From contig NZ_ATAX01000022.1 of assembly GCF_000571935.1 (NCBI RefSeq), forward strand, positions 1 to 64,000: a DNA stretch of 64,000 nt, in the 5' to 3' direction. A program made the translations under genes and the position numbers. The number at the start of each line of letters is the position of its first letter. Positions within the stretch are counted from its first letter, which is position 1. Source of the stretch: Ruminococcus flavefaciens 007c. Lineage in GTDB: Bacteria; Bacillota; Clostridia; Oscillospirales; Ruminococcaceae. The notes under the pieces are model-generated. The model ran no database searches. It had not been told where the DNA came from and saw only the letters and a program-made list of their open reading frames with translations. Positions 53,619 through 62,480 of this stretch are shown here, piece after piece.

Positions 53619-55940
53619 ATGATTAAATCAAATATAAGTATTGCTTCAAACATATATATCAGAAGCGATCCTGACATCAGAAGGGACAGAAAGTATACTG
53701 AGAAAATAACAGGAGCTAAACTGCTTAATGATATACGCAGGCGATATGTTGGATTTGAAGCAATTCCGTTAACACAGGTACAAAATCAAATATTATCGGG
53801 AAATCAAACCTGTGCATACGCTAAAGACGGTCAGATGTCTTTTGGTCCGGTAATGATAGATGGTGTTCTTCGTTGGCAAAGCAGATGCGAATACACTGCT
53901 TGTCCAGGTTTCAATGGATGCTTTCCGCAAGTAATAACCCGTGAACCAGTAACAGAAGATGATGCTGAAGAAAAGAAGAGCTTACAAGAATTCTTTGAGG
54001 CGCTTGGTATCATCATACAGGACGATGTTGTTGTTTTTGAAAGAGACAGAAACACAGCGAAGATAGAAGAAACCCCTAAAGAATACGTCGCTCCTACAGA
54101 ACAAGCTGTCGAAGAAATAAAGGAAATAAGCAAGCAATACGCAGAAATAACTTCGCCTGATTGCATTGTTTCAGCTCCATTAGACTCACACATCATAATG
54201 AATTCAGGTCCAGGTACAGGAAAAACCTATACTATCATTCAGCGTTTGATTTATATTCTTGCAAACAACCTGTGTTCTGCTGATGAAATATATATCCTAT
54301 GTTATACACGTTCAGCAAAGAAAGTTGTTGAAAGTAAGATAGACGAGGCTGTCATTAACGGTATACTACAGCCTTCTGCTAAAAACATCTGCGTATTGAC
54401 ATTTGACTCCTATGCTACATATTTTTTAATGGCTATGCGCGAGCAAGGTGTTATTACAGAAAACTTTGACAACTATGATTATAACGAAAGAATAATACTT
54501 TTTAATAAGCATATAACGCCAGAGGACTTTGAAGGTATAAGTTACTTTATTGTCGATGAGATACAGGATCTTGTAAATGAACGTGCTGAAATGGTACTCA
54601 AAATATTAAAGCACTTAAACTGTGGTTATCTGCTTGCCGGAGACCGCTGTCAGTCAATATATGATTACGAAGCAGATAATGATGCAACTCTTGACTCAGT
54701 AAAGTTCTATGAACTTGCTGAAAAGCAGTTCCCTGATGATATGCTCAGATATGAAATAACTGTCAATAGAAGACAAGCTCCAGATTTAGCCGAAGAAGCA
54801 ACAAAGATGCGTAAAGTATTGCTGAGCGAGAGCTTTTTGGAACAGAACAAATACGCAAACAGCATAATATCGCAGTATTCAGGCAAAACAAAGGTTGAAC
54901 AGTACATAAAAACACTTACTCAGCCTCCAACAGTATCAACAGCCATTCTGTGCAGAAACAATGGTGAAGCAGAATACATAAGCGGATTGTTATGCGAAAA
55001 AGGCATAGTTCATACATTGAACAGAGGTGTAAACAATGTTGTTCCTCTTCCACGGTGGATTGCTGACGTTTTCTGGGATTACTGCCGTGATACGATAAGC
55101 AAAAGCACCTTTATTGAGAGAATCTCCTTCAGGGCGAATGTGAAATCAGATCCCGAAACGCTTTGGGAACTTTTATGTAAACTTTCAGACTCACAGGATA
55201 AAGCTGTAATAAATGTTCCTGCATTGACTACCGCACTTACGATAACTAATAACATCCCAGGTGAGTTTTATGATAATGCTCCTATGCTTACAGTTTCAAC
55301 TATCCACAAAGCAAAAGGCAGCGAATATGACAGGGTTATCCTCATCGAGTCGGATATAAAGCCTTCTTCTGACAGTGCAGAAGAAGCAAGAGTTCGGTAT
55401 GTAGCACTTACTCGCCCTAAGTCGCAGTTCATTACTATGAAAAAGAATTCAAAGTATTTTAAGCGAACGATGTCAGGACGAGTTATCGAAACAGGACTTC
55501 ATAATATGTATAAGACAAACAATCGGTACTGCAAGTGTATAACAGTAGGACTGACTGGAGATATTGATAATAATTCGTTTGTATCCGGCGATTTCGACTC
55601 TATACTTGATTTACAGGAATACATCATTCATAATATCAAACTATATGATAAACTTTCTGCAAAGCGTTCATCTGCTACCAGATTGTATGAGATATTTCAT
55701 AATGGACGCTGCATTGGTTCACTATCTAAGCAGATGATAAGTGAGCTTGATATGGGTGTAAGTTCGACGGATTATAAATTCAATCTGCCTGACAGATTAG
55801 AAAACCTTTATGTCAGTGGTATAACCACTGAGGTGCTGAAACAGTTCAGTGCAAATATTCCGATTGAATATCAAAAATCAAGGATATGTTTTGGTATTCA
55901 GATAACAGGACTTGCCAAACTTGTATTTGAAAAGAAGTGA
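53619..55940 (+). CDS. UvrD-like SF1 helicase of defence operon
   Basis: 773 residues. Helicase motifs: Walker A SGPGTGKTYT (near 198), Walker B IVDEIQDL (near 312), motif III AGDRCQSIYDYE (near 345), motif V TVSTIHKAKGSEYD (near 563), motif VI VRYVALTRPKSQF (near 594). The order and spacing fit superfamily 1A (UvrD/Rep). An N-terminal 110-residue domain carries a cysteine cluster CEYTACPGFNGC that may bind zinc or an iron-sulfur cluster. It lies five bases after the Hsp70-like gene and five before drmA. No nuclease domain is visible. Confidence 0.82.
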   Translation: MIKSNISIASNIYIRSDPDIRRDRKYTEKITGAKLLNDIRRRYVGFEAIPLTQVQNQILSGNQTCAYAKDGQMSFGPVMIDGVLRWQSRCEYTACPGFNGCFPQVITREPVTEDDAEEKKSLQEFFEALGIIIQDDVVVFERDRNTAKIEETPKEYVAPTEQAVEEIKEISKQYAEITSPDCIVSAPLDSHIIMNSGPGTGKTYTIIQRLIYILANNLCSADEIYILCYTRSAKKVVESKIDEAVINGILQPSAKNICVLTFDSYATYFLMAMREQGVITENFDNYDYNERIILFNKHITPEDFEGISYFIVDEIQDLVNERAEMVLKILKHLNCGYLLAGDRCQSIYDYEADNDATLDSVKFYELAEKQFPDDMLRYEITVNRRQAPDLAEEATKMRKVLLSESFLEQNKYANSIISQYSGKTKVEQYIKTLTQPPTVSTAILCRNNGEAEYISGLLCEKGIVHTLNRGVNNVVPLPRWIADVFWDYCRDTISKSTFIERISFRANVKSDPETLWELLCKLSDSQDKAVINVPALTTALTITNNIPGEFYDNAPMLTVSTIHKAKGSEYDRVILIESDIKPSSDSAEEARVRYVALTRPKSQFITMKKNSKYFKRTMSGRVIETGLHNMYKTNNRYCKCITVGLTGDIDNNSFVSGDFDSILDLQEYIIHNIKLYDKLSAKRSSATRLYEIFHNGRCIGSLSKQMISELDMGVSSTDYKFNLPDRLENLYVSGITTEVLKQFSANIPIEYQKSRICFGIQITGLAKLVFEKK

Positions 55941-55944
55941 TTAA

Positions 55945-58900
55945 ATGTCGCATTATTCAGAGTTTTATAATGCAATAGATGATATTGCTGATCATCTCAG
56001 GACTGATTTTGTCGGTCCGGTTGAAGATGATGAAGTATTAGAAATGGAAGAACCATTAAGTCGTTATTCGCTCGGAATTCTTTGGGCACAGCCGAAAAGC
56101 AAAGACTCTGAACCAGTCGATATAGATCGCTCAATGGAAGAAATGTTTGATGACGAATCAGAAGATAGCGAAGAACCGAAGAACATCAGTGTTTTCAAAC
56201 CATCTACAATGGGTGTCTCCTTTGCATCGTTTCCGAACAATAGACTGAATATCATATTTAACTATGCTGTTTATCATCATTCTGAAAAGATAATAAACGA
56301 AAATGAAAAAGAAATCAGAAAACATTATTACACAAGAGAAGCACGAAAATTTCAGACTGAGATCGTTGTTCCGGATAAAGTATGCAATTCAGTTATTTCC
56401 GATAAAGGTAATAGCGATGTTATAGTATATCTTCATGTCAGAAAAATAAACGATGACGGCAGCGAACTTGTAACTGTATCTGTTCTTAATAAGAAGAAAG
56501 CAGGAAATGAATTCTTAGAAAGCAATGGAGGTGCATTGTTTCAATGTATTCTCTCTATTAAGAACGATAAGGGCTTCATGCCTGTTTACAGAAGAAATAT
56601 CCATAAGTCTTTTGAAGAAGAAAAGAATGATATGCTATATGATTCTATAAACAATTATTCTTATGGTCATGGATGCTCATCTGTTCATGTTGAAAAACAT
56701 GGCATCGTAACCGAAGTAAAGAGTGAATTCATACCGCAATTCAGAATGTTGCAGATGATGCCGAGGTTATTTGACAACTCTGAATACCTTTATATGAATT
56801 ATTGGAGCAAAGCGGATAGGAACATGGCTTGTCATCAGCTTGATTCCTTTATCATGCAGTATCAAAAATGGTATGACGAATTAAAAAATAGCACAGAACT
56901 AATCAAGAAATATCCAGATACAGCTTCCGATTCATTCAAAAAGATCGAACGCTGTATCTCCCGATTGCGTAAAGGCGTTGAAACGCTAAAAACGAATGAT
57001 AAAGCTTGGGAATCCTTTCTTTATATGAACGAAGCTATGCTCCTGCAGCGTGTTAAAACAAAGCATTGCTCACCTGATATTGTAAGCTGGTATCCTTTCC
57101 AGATGGCTTATATCCTGCAAATCATTCCTGATATCGTAGATAATGATTCTGAATTTCATAAAGATGTTGACCTTCTGTGGTTTCCTACCGGCGGTGGTAA
57201 GACAGAAGCTTATCTCGGTCTTTCCGCTTTCTCTATCTTCTTTAGAAGGCTTAGTAGCAATAAGGACGATATAAACGGCGTAACCATTATCATGAGGTAT
57301 ACGCTAAGACTTCTTACGCTACAGCAGTTTGAAAGAGCTACAGCTCTTGTATGTGCTTGTGAGCATATGCGAAAGAAGTACGGTATACCAGGCAACGAGA
57401 TCTCTATCGGATTATGGATAGGTTCGGGTATGACACCAAATCATATTGAAGATGCCACTGAAACCTTAAAGAAAATCCGTGAAGATTCGACAGCAACTAT
57501 TTACGAAGCAAATCCTATGCAGATCACCAGATGCCCCTGGTGCGGAGCAGAGATCGGTGTAGGTGGTTATAAAGTCAGCAACGGCAGTATGAATATTTCC
57601 TGCTGTAATAACCATGAATGCGAATTTCATACCCATTTACCGATTTATGTAGTAGATGATGATATCTATCGTATTGCCCCGACATTCGTTCTTAGCACAG
57701 TTGATAAATTTGCAAGAATAACATGGGAAGAACAAGCAGGCAATCTACTCGGTGCAAACGGCTGTAGACCACCTGAGCTTATCATCCAAGATGAACTTCA
57801 CCTTATTTCCGGGCCGCTTGGCTCAATCACCGGAATATATGAAATGGCAATCGAAAATATTTGCAAGCATTACGGTAAAGTTCCAAAAATTATAGCCTCT
57901 ACAGCAACTGTAAAGAATGCGGATAATCAGATCAAGATCCTTTATAACAGGAAGATGATACAATTTCCTCCGAACGGTTTGTTACATACCGATTCATTCT
58001 TTGCCATAGAAGCCGATTTGTCAAAGCGTCCTGCAAGAACATATCTTGGTATATGTTCTATTGGCTCAGGAACGTCGGAAATGCTTATAAAAACATTTGC
58101 TTTGCTAACCTTTATGAAGCATTTGTACAGGTTACAGGGAAAACCAACCGATGTTGTCGATCAGTTCTACACATATGTAGGCTATTTCAACACGCTTAAA
58201 GAGCTTGGCTCAAATTCAATTATCATATCAGACCGTATATCAGCAGAAATCAAGTATCTTGCGACTTACAAATTCAAAAAAGAAGCTGAAAGTGTCAATA
58301 TGAAAATTGACTGTGCAAATGCCGATATACCTTCATATTTCCGAAACAACGAGCTTACAAGCCGTAATTCAGCAAAGGAAATCAAAGCTGTCCTCGAAAG
58401 GCTTGCCAATAAATACACCAGCGAGGATTGTTTCGACTACATCATGGCTTCCAATATGCTGTCTGTCGGTATAGATATTGACAGACTCGGAGTTATGTGC
58501 GTTTACGGTCAGCCAAAATCCAATTCAGAGTACATTCAGGCTACCAGCCGTGTAGGAAGAACTAATCCCGGTCTTGTTATATCCATTTACAACAGTATGA
58601 GGTCAAGAGATAAGTCTTACTATGAGCAGTTTTGTTACTATCACAGTACATTTTATAAATATGTTGAAGCTACAAGTGTTACCTCATATTCTCCCCGTGC
58701 TATTGAAAAAGCTCTGCATTGCGCTATGATGGCTATCATCAGGCATACTATACCTCGATACAATCCCAATGAGAATGCCTGTAAATTCCTTAGAAATGAT
58801 AGAGATGTCGAACTTGTAAAACAAAGTATATTGAAAAGAGTCAATGACATTGAGCCTCGCATTAAGGAATATGCAGAAGAATGGCTGAATTATTACTTGG

Positions 58901-59079
58901 ATTGCTGGAAGGAGCTTGCAGACAGTCTCCCTGATAAGTTAGTGTTTTCAGATTATCATAACGAAGATAGAGCTCTATTTCGTAGTGCAGACAATCAAAA
59001 CGGTTCAGATATTCCGACTATACTCAATTCTGTAAGAAATGTTGAACCTGCTGCCAATATTTATTTTATAAAGAGATAG
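55945..59079 (+). CDS. drmA: DISARM helicase DrmA
   Basis: 1044 residues. SF2-type helicase with Walker A FPTGGGKTEAYLGL (near 413), MRYTLRLLTLQQFERA, a CPWCG zinc-type site near 531, Walker B IIQDELHLISGPLG (near 613), STATVKNADNQI, motif V MLSVGIDIDRLG and motif VI YIQATSRVGRTNPG (near 862). This pattern, with a DUF1998 protein directly downstream, is the DISARM core (drmA-drmB), a phage restriction system. DrmA is thought to load on and translocate along incoming phage DNA. The length is within the usual range for DrmA. Confidence 0.9.
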   Translation: MSHYSEFYNAIDDIADHLRTDFVGPVEDDEVLEMEEPLSRYSLGILWAQPKSKDSEPVDIDRSMEEMFDDESEDSEEPKNISVFKPSTMGVSFASFPNNRLNIIFNYAVYHHSEKIINENEKEIRKHYYTREARKFQTEIVVPDKVCNSVISDKGNSDVIVYLHVRKINDDGSELVTVSVLNKKKAGNEFLESNGGALFQCILSIKNDKGFMPVYRRNIHKSFEEEKNDMLYDSINNYSYGHGCSSVHVEKHGIVTEVKSEFIPQFRMLQMMPRLFDNSEYLYMNYWSKADRNMACHQLDSFIMQYQKWYDELKNSTELIKKYPDTASDSFKKIERCISRLRKGVETLKTNDKAWESFLYMNEAMLLQRVKTKHCSPDIVSWYPFQMAYILQIIPDIVDNDSEFHKDVDLLWFPTGGGKTEAYLGLSAFSIFFRRLSSNKDDINGVTIIMRYTLRLLTLQQFERATALVCACEHMRKKYGIPGNEISIGLWIGSGMTPNHIEDATETLKKIREDSTATIYEANPMQITRCPWCGAEIGVGGYKVSNGSMNISCCNNHECEFHTHLPIYVVDDDIYRIAPTFVLSTVDKFARITWEEQAGNLLGANGCRPPELIIQDELHLISGPLGSITGIYEMAIENICKHYGKVPKIIASTATVKNADNQIKILYNRKMIQFPPNGLLHTDSFFAIEADLSKRPARTYLGICSIGSGTSEMLIKTFALLTFMKHLYRLQGKPTDVVDQFYTYVGYFNTLKELGSNSIIISDRISAEIKYLATYKFKKEAESVNMKIDCANADIPSYFRNNELTSRNSAKEIKAVLERLANKYTSEDCFDYIMASNMLSVGIDIDRLGVMCVYGQPKSNSEYIQATSRVGRTNPGLVISIYNSMRSRDKSYYEQFCYYHSTFYKYVEATSVTSYSPRAIEKALHCAMMAIIRHTIPRYNPNENACKFLRNDRDVELVKQSILKRVNDIEPRIKEYAEEWLNYYLDCWKELADSLPDKLVFSDYHNEDRALFRSADNQNGSDIPTILNSVRNVEPAANIYFIKR

Positions 59080-59090
59080 GAGGTTTTGCA

Positions 59091-60899
59091 ATGCCAAAAC
59101 CGACATTCAGAAAGAAATCAGTAGATAACGACAACAGTATTTCCAAGTTCTCTGATGAAAAAATTTCAGTTGGTGATATACGAAAGACTCAGGTTATAAC
59201 CACTTTCGGCGTTGGTTCTATTGTAGATTTCAAGGATGATACCGTAATAATTGCATCTACTGACGATTGGGATTATCCGCCTGAATCTGAAGAAGTGGAA
59301 AAAAGAAAAATATTCAACGAAAACCTTTCTGTTATTACAGAAGCTGAATACTTTTTAATGCCAAAGACTACGCAAAACACAAACCACTTTTCCAAAGGAA
59401 AGAATATCACTTCATATGTATTTCCTGAGAAACTTCATTGTTCCAGATGCGGTAACCTTTACGATTTCAGAGAGTTAAATATTAAAGACCGTCATAGATG
59501 CCCTCAATGTAAAAATATTCTGAACGCTTCTCGTTTTATCGTAGTTTGTACAAGAGGTCATATGGACGATTTTCCTTATGATTGGTGGGTGCATTATGGA
59601 AAGCCTTGTCCGTCAGGTGTAAAGTCGCCAAGAATAAAAATGGTCAATATTTACAACAGAACGGATATTGACAGCTTACGACTTGAATGTACTGAATGTA
59701 AGAGCACAAGAAGTATGGTTCAGGTTTTTTCTGAAAATGCTCTTTCGGAGTTCCGTTGTACCTGTAAGCACCCTCATTTTAAAAATCCGTATGCAAGAGT
59801 TCAGTATGGTTGTAATGATAAAATGAGAGCAAGATTACGTTCGGCATCTGGCGTGTATTTTCCTATAACCAAAGCTGCTTTACTGATTCCGCCTTGGAGC
59901 AGAAAGGACGTAAGCTGTATTCAAAAGAATTATGAGATAATAAAAGCTGTTGAAGAAGTCGATGAAAATAAGGTTATATTCGCAATAAGAAAGCTTATTC
60001 ATAATGAAACTGTTTCCGATGAAGAAATCATGAGATCATGGAAGGATGTAAAATTCTCTAAAGAACATAATCAGAGACGATCGGAGTTATCAGTTTATGA
60101 AGATGAATATGCCATTCTTTCAAAAGAATCTAATTCAAATGAAGACAAGTTCTCCTCATATACATCAGTTATTCCTGAAAGATACCATCAGTTTTTTGAA
60201 CAGCTTGTTGTAGTTGACAGGCTAACTGTTACGCAGGCTTTTACTGGATTTACAAGAATAACTCGTAACGAGTCTAATAGTGTGGCTATCTCTCAGTATC
60301 CTAAGCCTTGGCTGCCTGCTGTTGAATTGACTGGCGAAGGTATCTTTATAAGATTTAACAATGAAAAGATTTCACAATGGAGAAAAGAAAACTTTTCACG
60401 GTACAGAAGAATGAAGAAAGCAATGGAGGATAGCAAATTTACATTAGATGTATTTTCTGAAACATATGTTATGCTTCATACCTTTGCTCACTTATTCATT
60501 CGTGAGATTTCTAACATTTGCGGATATAGTGCAGCATCTATAAGAGAAAAGATATACAGCGAGATCAATGACAAAGATGAAGTGAAGATGTGCGGTGTTC
60601 TTATATTTGTATCTTCTTCTGACAGTGATAGCAGCCTTGGCGGACTTATAAGTATAGCTGATAATAAAGATACATTTGAAAAAATAATGGATAGTATGCT
60701 TGATCGAGCAAGTTGGTGCAGCGGAGATCCGTTATGTATATCTTCAATGAAGCAAGGCTATAAAAATCTAAATTACGCTGCCTGCCATGACTGTACACTC
60801 CTTCCTGAAACATCTTGTGAACGGTTCAATTGCTTCCTTGACCGAGCTTCAATTGTCGGATTGCCTGACAATCCCGCACTTGGATTTTTTAATACTTGA
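59091..60899 (+). CDS. drmB: DISARM protein DrmB (DUF1998)
   Basis: 602 residues; ATG after AGGAGG. The N-terminus has IRKTQVITTFGVGSIVDFKD. A zinc-ribbon pair follows (CSRCG near 118 and CPQCK near 139), then VVCTRGHMDDFPYDWW. The C-terminal DUF1998 domain has TFAHLFIREISNICGYS, SSSDSDSSLGGL and a cysteine cluster (SWCSGDPLC, CHDCTLLPETSCERFNC). DrmB is the partner of DrmA, and together they form the DNA-binding core that blocks phage DNA. It is the last gene of the P1 operon; a terminator follows. Confidence 0.9.
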   Translation: MPKPTFRKKSVDNDNSISKFSDEKISVGDIRKTQVITTFGVGSIVDFKDDTVIIASTDDWDYPPESEEVEKRKIFNENLSVITEAEYFLMPKTTQNTNHFSKGKNITSYVFPEKLHCSRCGNLYDFRELNIKDRHRCPQCKNILNASRFIVVCTRGHMDDFPYDWWVHYGKPCPSGVKSPRIKMVNIYNRTDIDSLRLECTECKSTRSMVQVFSENALSEFRCTCKHPHFKNPYARVQYGCNDKMRARLRSASGVYFPITKAALLIPPWSRKDVSCIQKNYEIIKAVEEVDENKVIFAIRKLIHNETVSDEEIMRSWKDVKFSKEHNQRRSELSVYEDEYAILSKESNSNEDKFSSYTSVIPERYHQFFEQLVVVDRLTVTQAFTGFTRITRNESNSVAISQYPKPWLPAVELTGEGIFIRFNNEKISQWRKENFSRYRRMKKAMEDSKFTLDVFSETYVMLHTFAHLFIREISNICGYSAASIREKIYSEINDKDEVKMCGVLIFVSSSDSDSSLGGLISIADNKDTFEKIMDSMLDRASWCSGDPLCISSMKQGYKNLNYAACHDCTLLPETSCERFNCFLDRASIVGLPDNPALGFFNT

Positions 60900-60907
60900 A
60901 TTACAAC

Positions 60908-60945
60908 AAGAGGACTTGAATGATAATTCATAGTCCTCTTTATTA
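60908..60945 (+). terminator. Terminator after drmB
   Basis: AAGAGGACT (60908-60916) pairs with AGTCCTCTT (60932-60940), with an inner GAAT/ATTC, then TATTATT. Confidence 0.65.
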
Positions 60946-61026
60946 TTGGAATAGTAAACAATTGAAGCACAACCGCTTTAATCTTGTATGATTTAACAGA
61001 TTTCACAAAAATGCTGTTCGTTTTTC

Positions 61027-61055
61027 TTGCTTTTTCTCTGAAAATGTGGTATAAT
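61027..61055 (+). promoter_or_regulatory. Promoter P2 of the methyltransferase/SNF2 operon
   Basis: TTGCTT and TATAAT with a 17-base spacer ending ATGTGG. Together with the T-run after the -35 and TGTGGTA before the -10, it mirrors P1 at 47242. The roughly 120-base leader to the methyltransferase shows no clear structure. Confidence 0.75.
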
Positions 61056-61181
61056 AGACAATGTATAATATCCATTTGTATTGCTATTTAAACCAGTTCC
61101 ATTTCATCTTACACTGAGCAATACTCTATGCCCTATTATGGCACTTAATTAATTTATAAATCAAAAAAATGAGGGAGAACT

Positions 61182-62480
61182 ATGTCAGCATCATCTGTAC
61201 AGCACAGATATAATTTTATAGATTTATTTGCGGGTGCCGGAGGTTTATCAGAAGGATTTGTTCAGGCTGGATTTAAACCGATAGCTCACGTTGAAATGAA
61301 TGAATTTGCTGCCAAAACCTTGGAAACGAGGAGCGCATATTATTACTTAAAAGAAACTAATAATCTCAGTATCTACACAAAGTACTTATCAGGTAAAATA
61401 ACTCGTGATCAATTTATGGAGCACATACCAGCTTCAATTACCAAAACTATTATTCATGAAACAATGTCAGATAAGACCCTACCTGGTATTTTTAAAACTA
61501 TTGACGGAATTATGAAGATAAAAGGCATTAATTCTGTAGATGTAGTTATCGGAGGGCCGCCTTGTCAGGCTTATTCTCTTGTTGGAAGAGCACAAAGCAG
61601 TCATATGGACACTCCTATGTCAGAGGATCCTCGTAATTTCTTATATAAGCTCTACGGACGTTTCTTAAAGAAATACCAGCCTAAAATGTTTGTTTTTGAG
61701 AATGTAATGGGAATCATATCTGCAAACGGTGGTTCTACATGGAAAAACATTCAAAAGTATCTTAAACGTATAGGTTATGAGATCGAGTGCAGAGAACAAC
61801 ACGCAAGTTATTTTGGAGTTCTACAGAATAGACGCAGAATGATAATTGTTGGCTGGCTGAAAAATAGTGGATTAAAGTATCCTGATTTTATTGAAATCAA
61901 AACAAATTCAGTAGTAAACGACTTGTTCAAAGATTTACCGAAATTGTTGCCTGGTGAAAGCTCAGATAAGTATTCCAAAACCAAGGCAAGCAACTACGTG
62001 ACCGAATCTGGCATCAGGACTTCAAGCGACGTTCTGACCTTGCATTCAAGCCGAAATAATAATGATCGTGATATAAGTATATATCGCAGAGCGATTGAAT
62101 TATGGAACGACGGACATAAAAGGCTAAACTATAATGACTTGCCTGAAGAATTGAAAACACACAAAAACAGGCATTCATTCACCGATAGATTTAAAGTTGT
62201 TGAAGGCGATGAAGCTTATTGCCACACCATTTTAGCACACTTGTCGAAAGACGGACATTATTTTATTCATCCGGATATAAACCAGCACCGTTCTATAACC
62301 GTCAGAGAAGCCGCAAGAATACAATCCTTCCCTGATAGTTATTTCTTTGAAGGGCCGCGCACTGCACAGTATATTCAAATAGGAAATGCAGTTCCACCTA
62401 TCATGGCAAAAGGGATAGCCATGGGGATTTTCAAAGAGCTATATGAGGGTGATAACAGTGAAACACAATCTACTGCTTGA
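61182..62480 (+). CDS. drmMII: C5-cytosine methyltransferase, DrmMII type
   Basis: 432 residues; ATG after GAGGGAG. Motif I FIDLFAGAGGLSEGF, motif IV GGPPCQAYS with catalytic Cys, VFENVMG (VI), QNRRRMIIVG (VIII), a target-recognition region at about 230-370, and IGNAVPP (X). The roughly 85-residue insert between motifs I and IV is longer than in simple Dcm enzymes. Beside drmA-drmB it should mark host DNA as self, as DrmMII does in class 2 DISARM. A separate promoter would let methylation precede restriction. It overlaps the next gene by 23 bases. Confidence 0.87.
   Translation: MSASSVQHRYNFIDLFAGAGGLSEGFVQAGFKPIAHVEMNEFAAKTLETRSAYYYLKETNNLSIYTKYLSGKITRDQFMEHIPASITKTIIHETMSDKTLPGIFKTIDGIMKIKGINSVDVVIGGPPCQAYSLVGRAQSSHMDTPMSEDPRNFLYKLYGRFLKKYQPKMFVFENVMGIISANGGSTWKNIQKYLKRIGYEIECREQHASYFGVLQNRRRMIIVGWLKNSGLKYPDFIEIKTNSVVNDLFKDLPKLLPGESSDKYSKTKASNYVTESGIRTSSDVLTLHSSRNNNDRDISIYRRAIELWNDGHKRLNYNDLPEELKTHKNRHSFTDRFKVVEGDEAYCHTILAHLSKDGHYFIHPDINQHRSITVREAARIQSFPDSYFFEGPRTAQYIQIGNAVPPIMAKGIAMGIFKELYEGDNSETQSTA

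Noticed and set aside
53619-55940. Calling the UvrD-like gene drmE
   Set aside because: It shows clear SF1 helicase motifs and sits between an Hsp70-like gene and drmA; I cannot confirm similarity to DrmE without a profile search.
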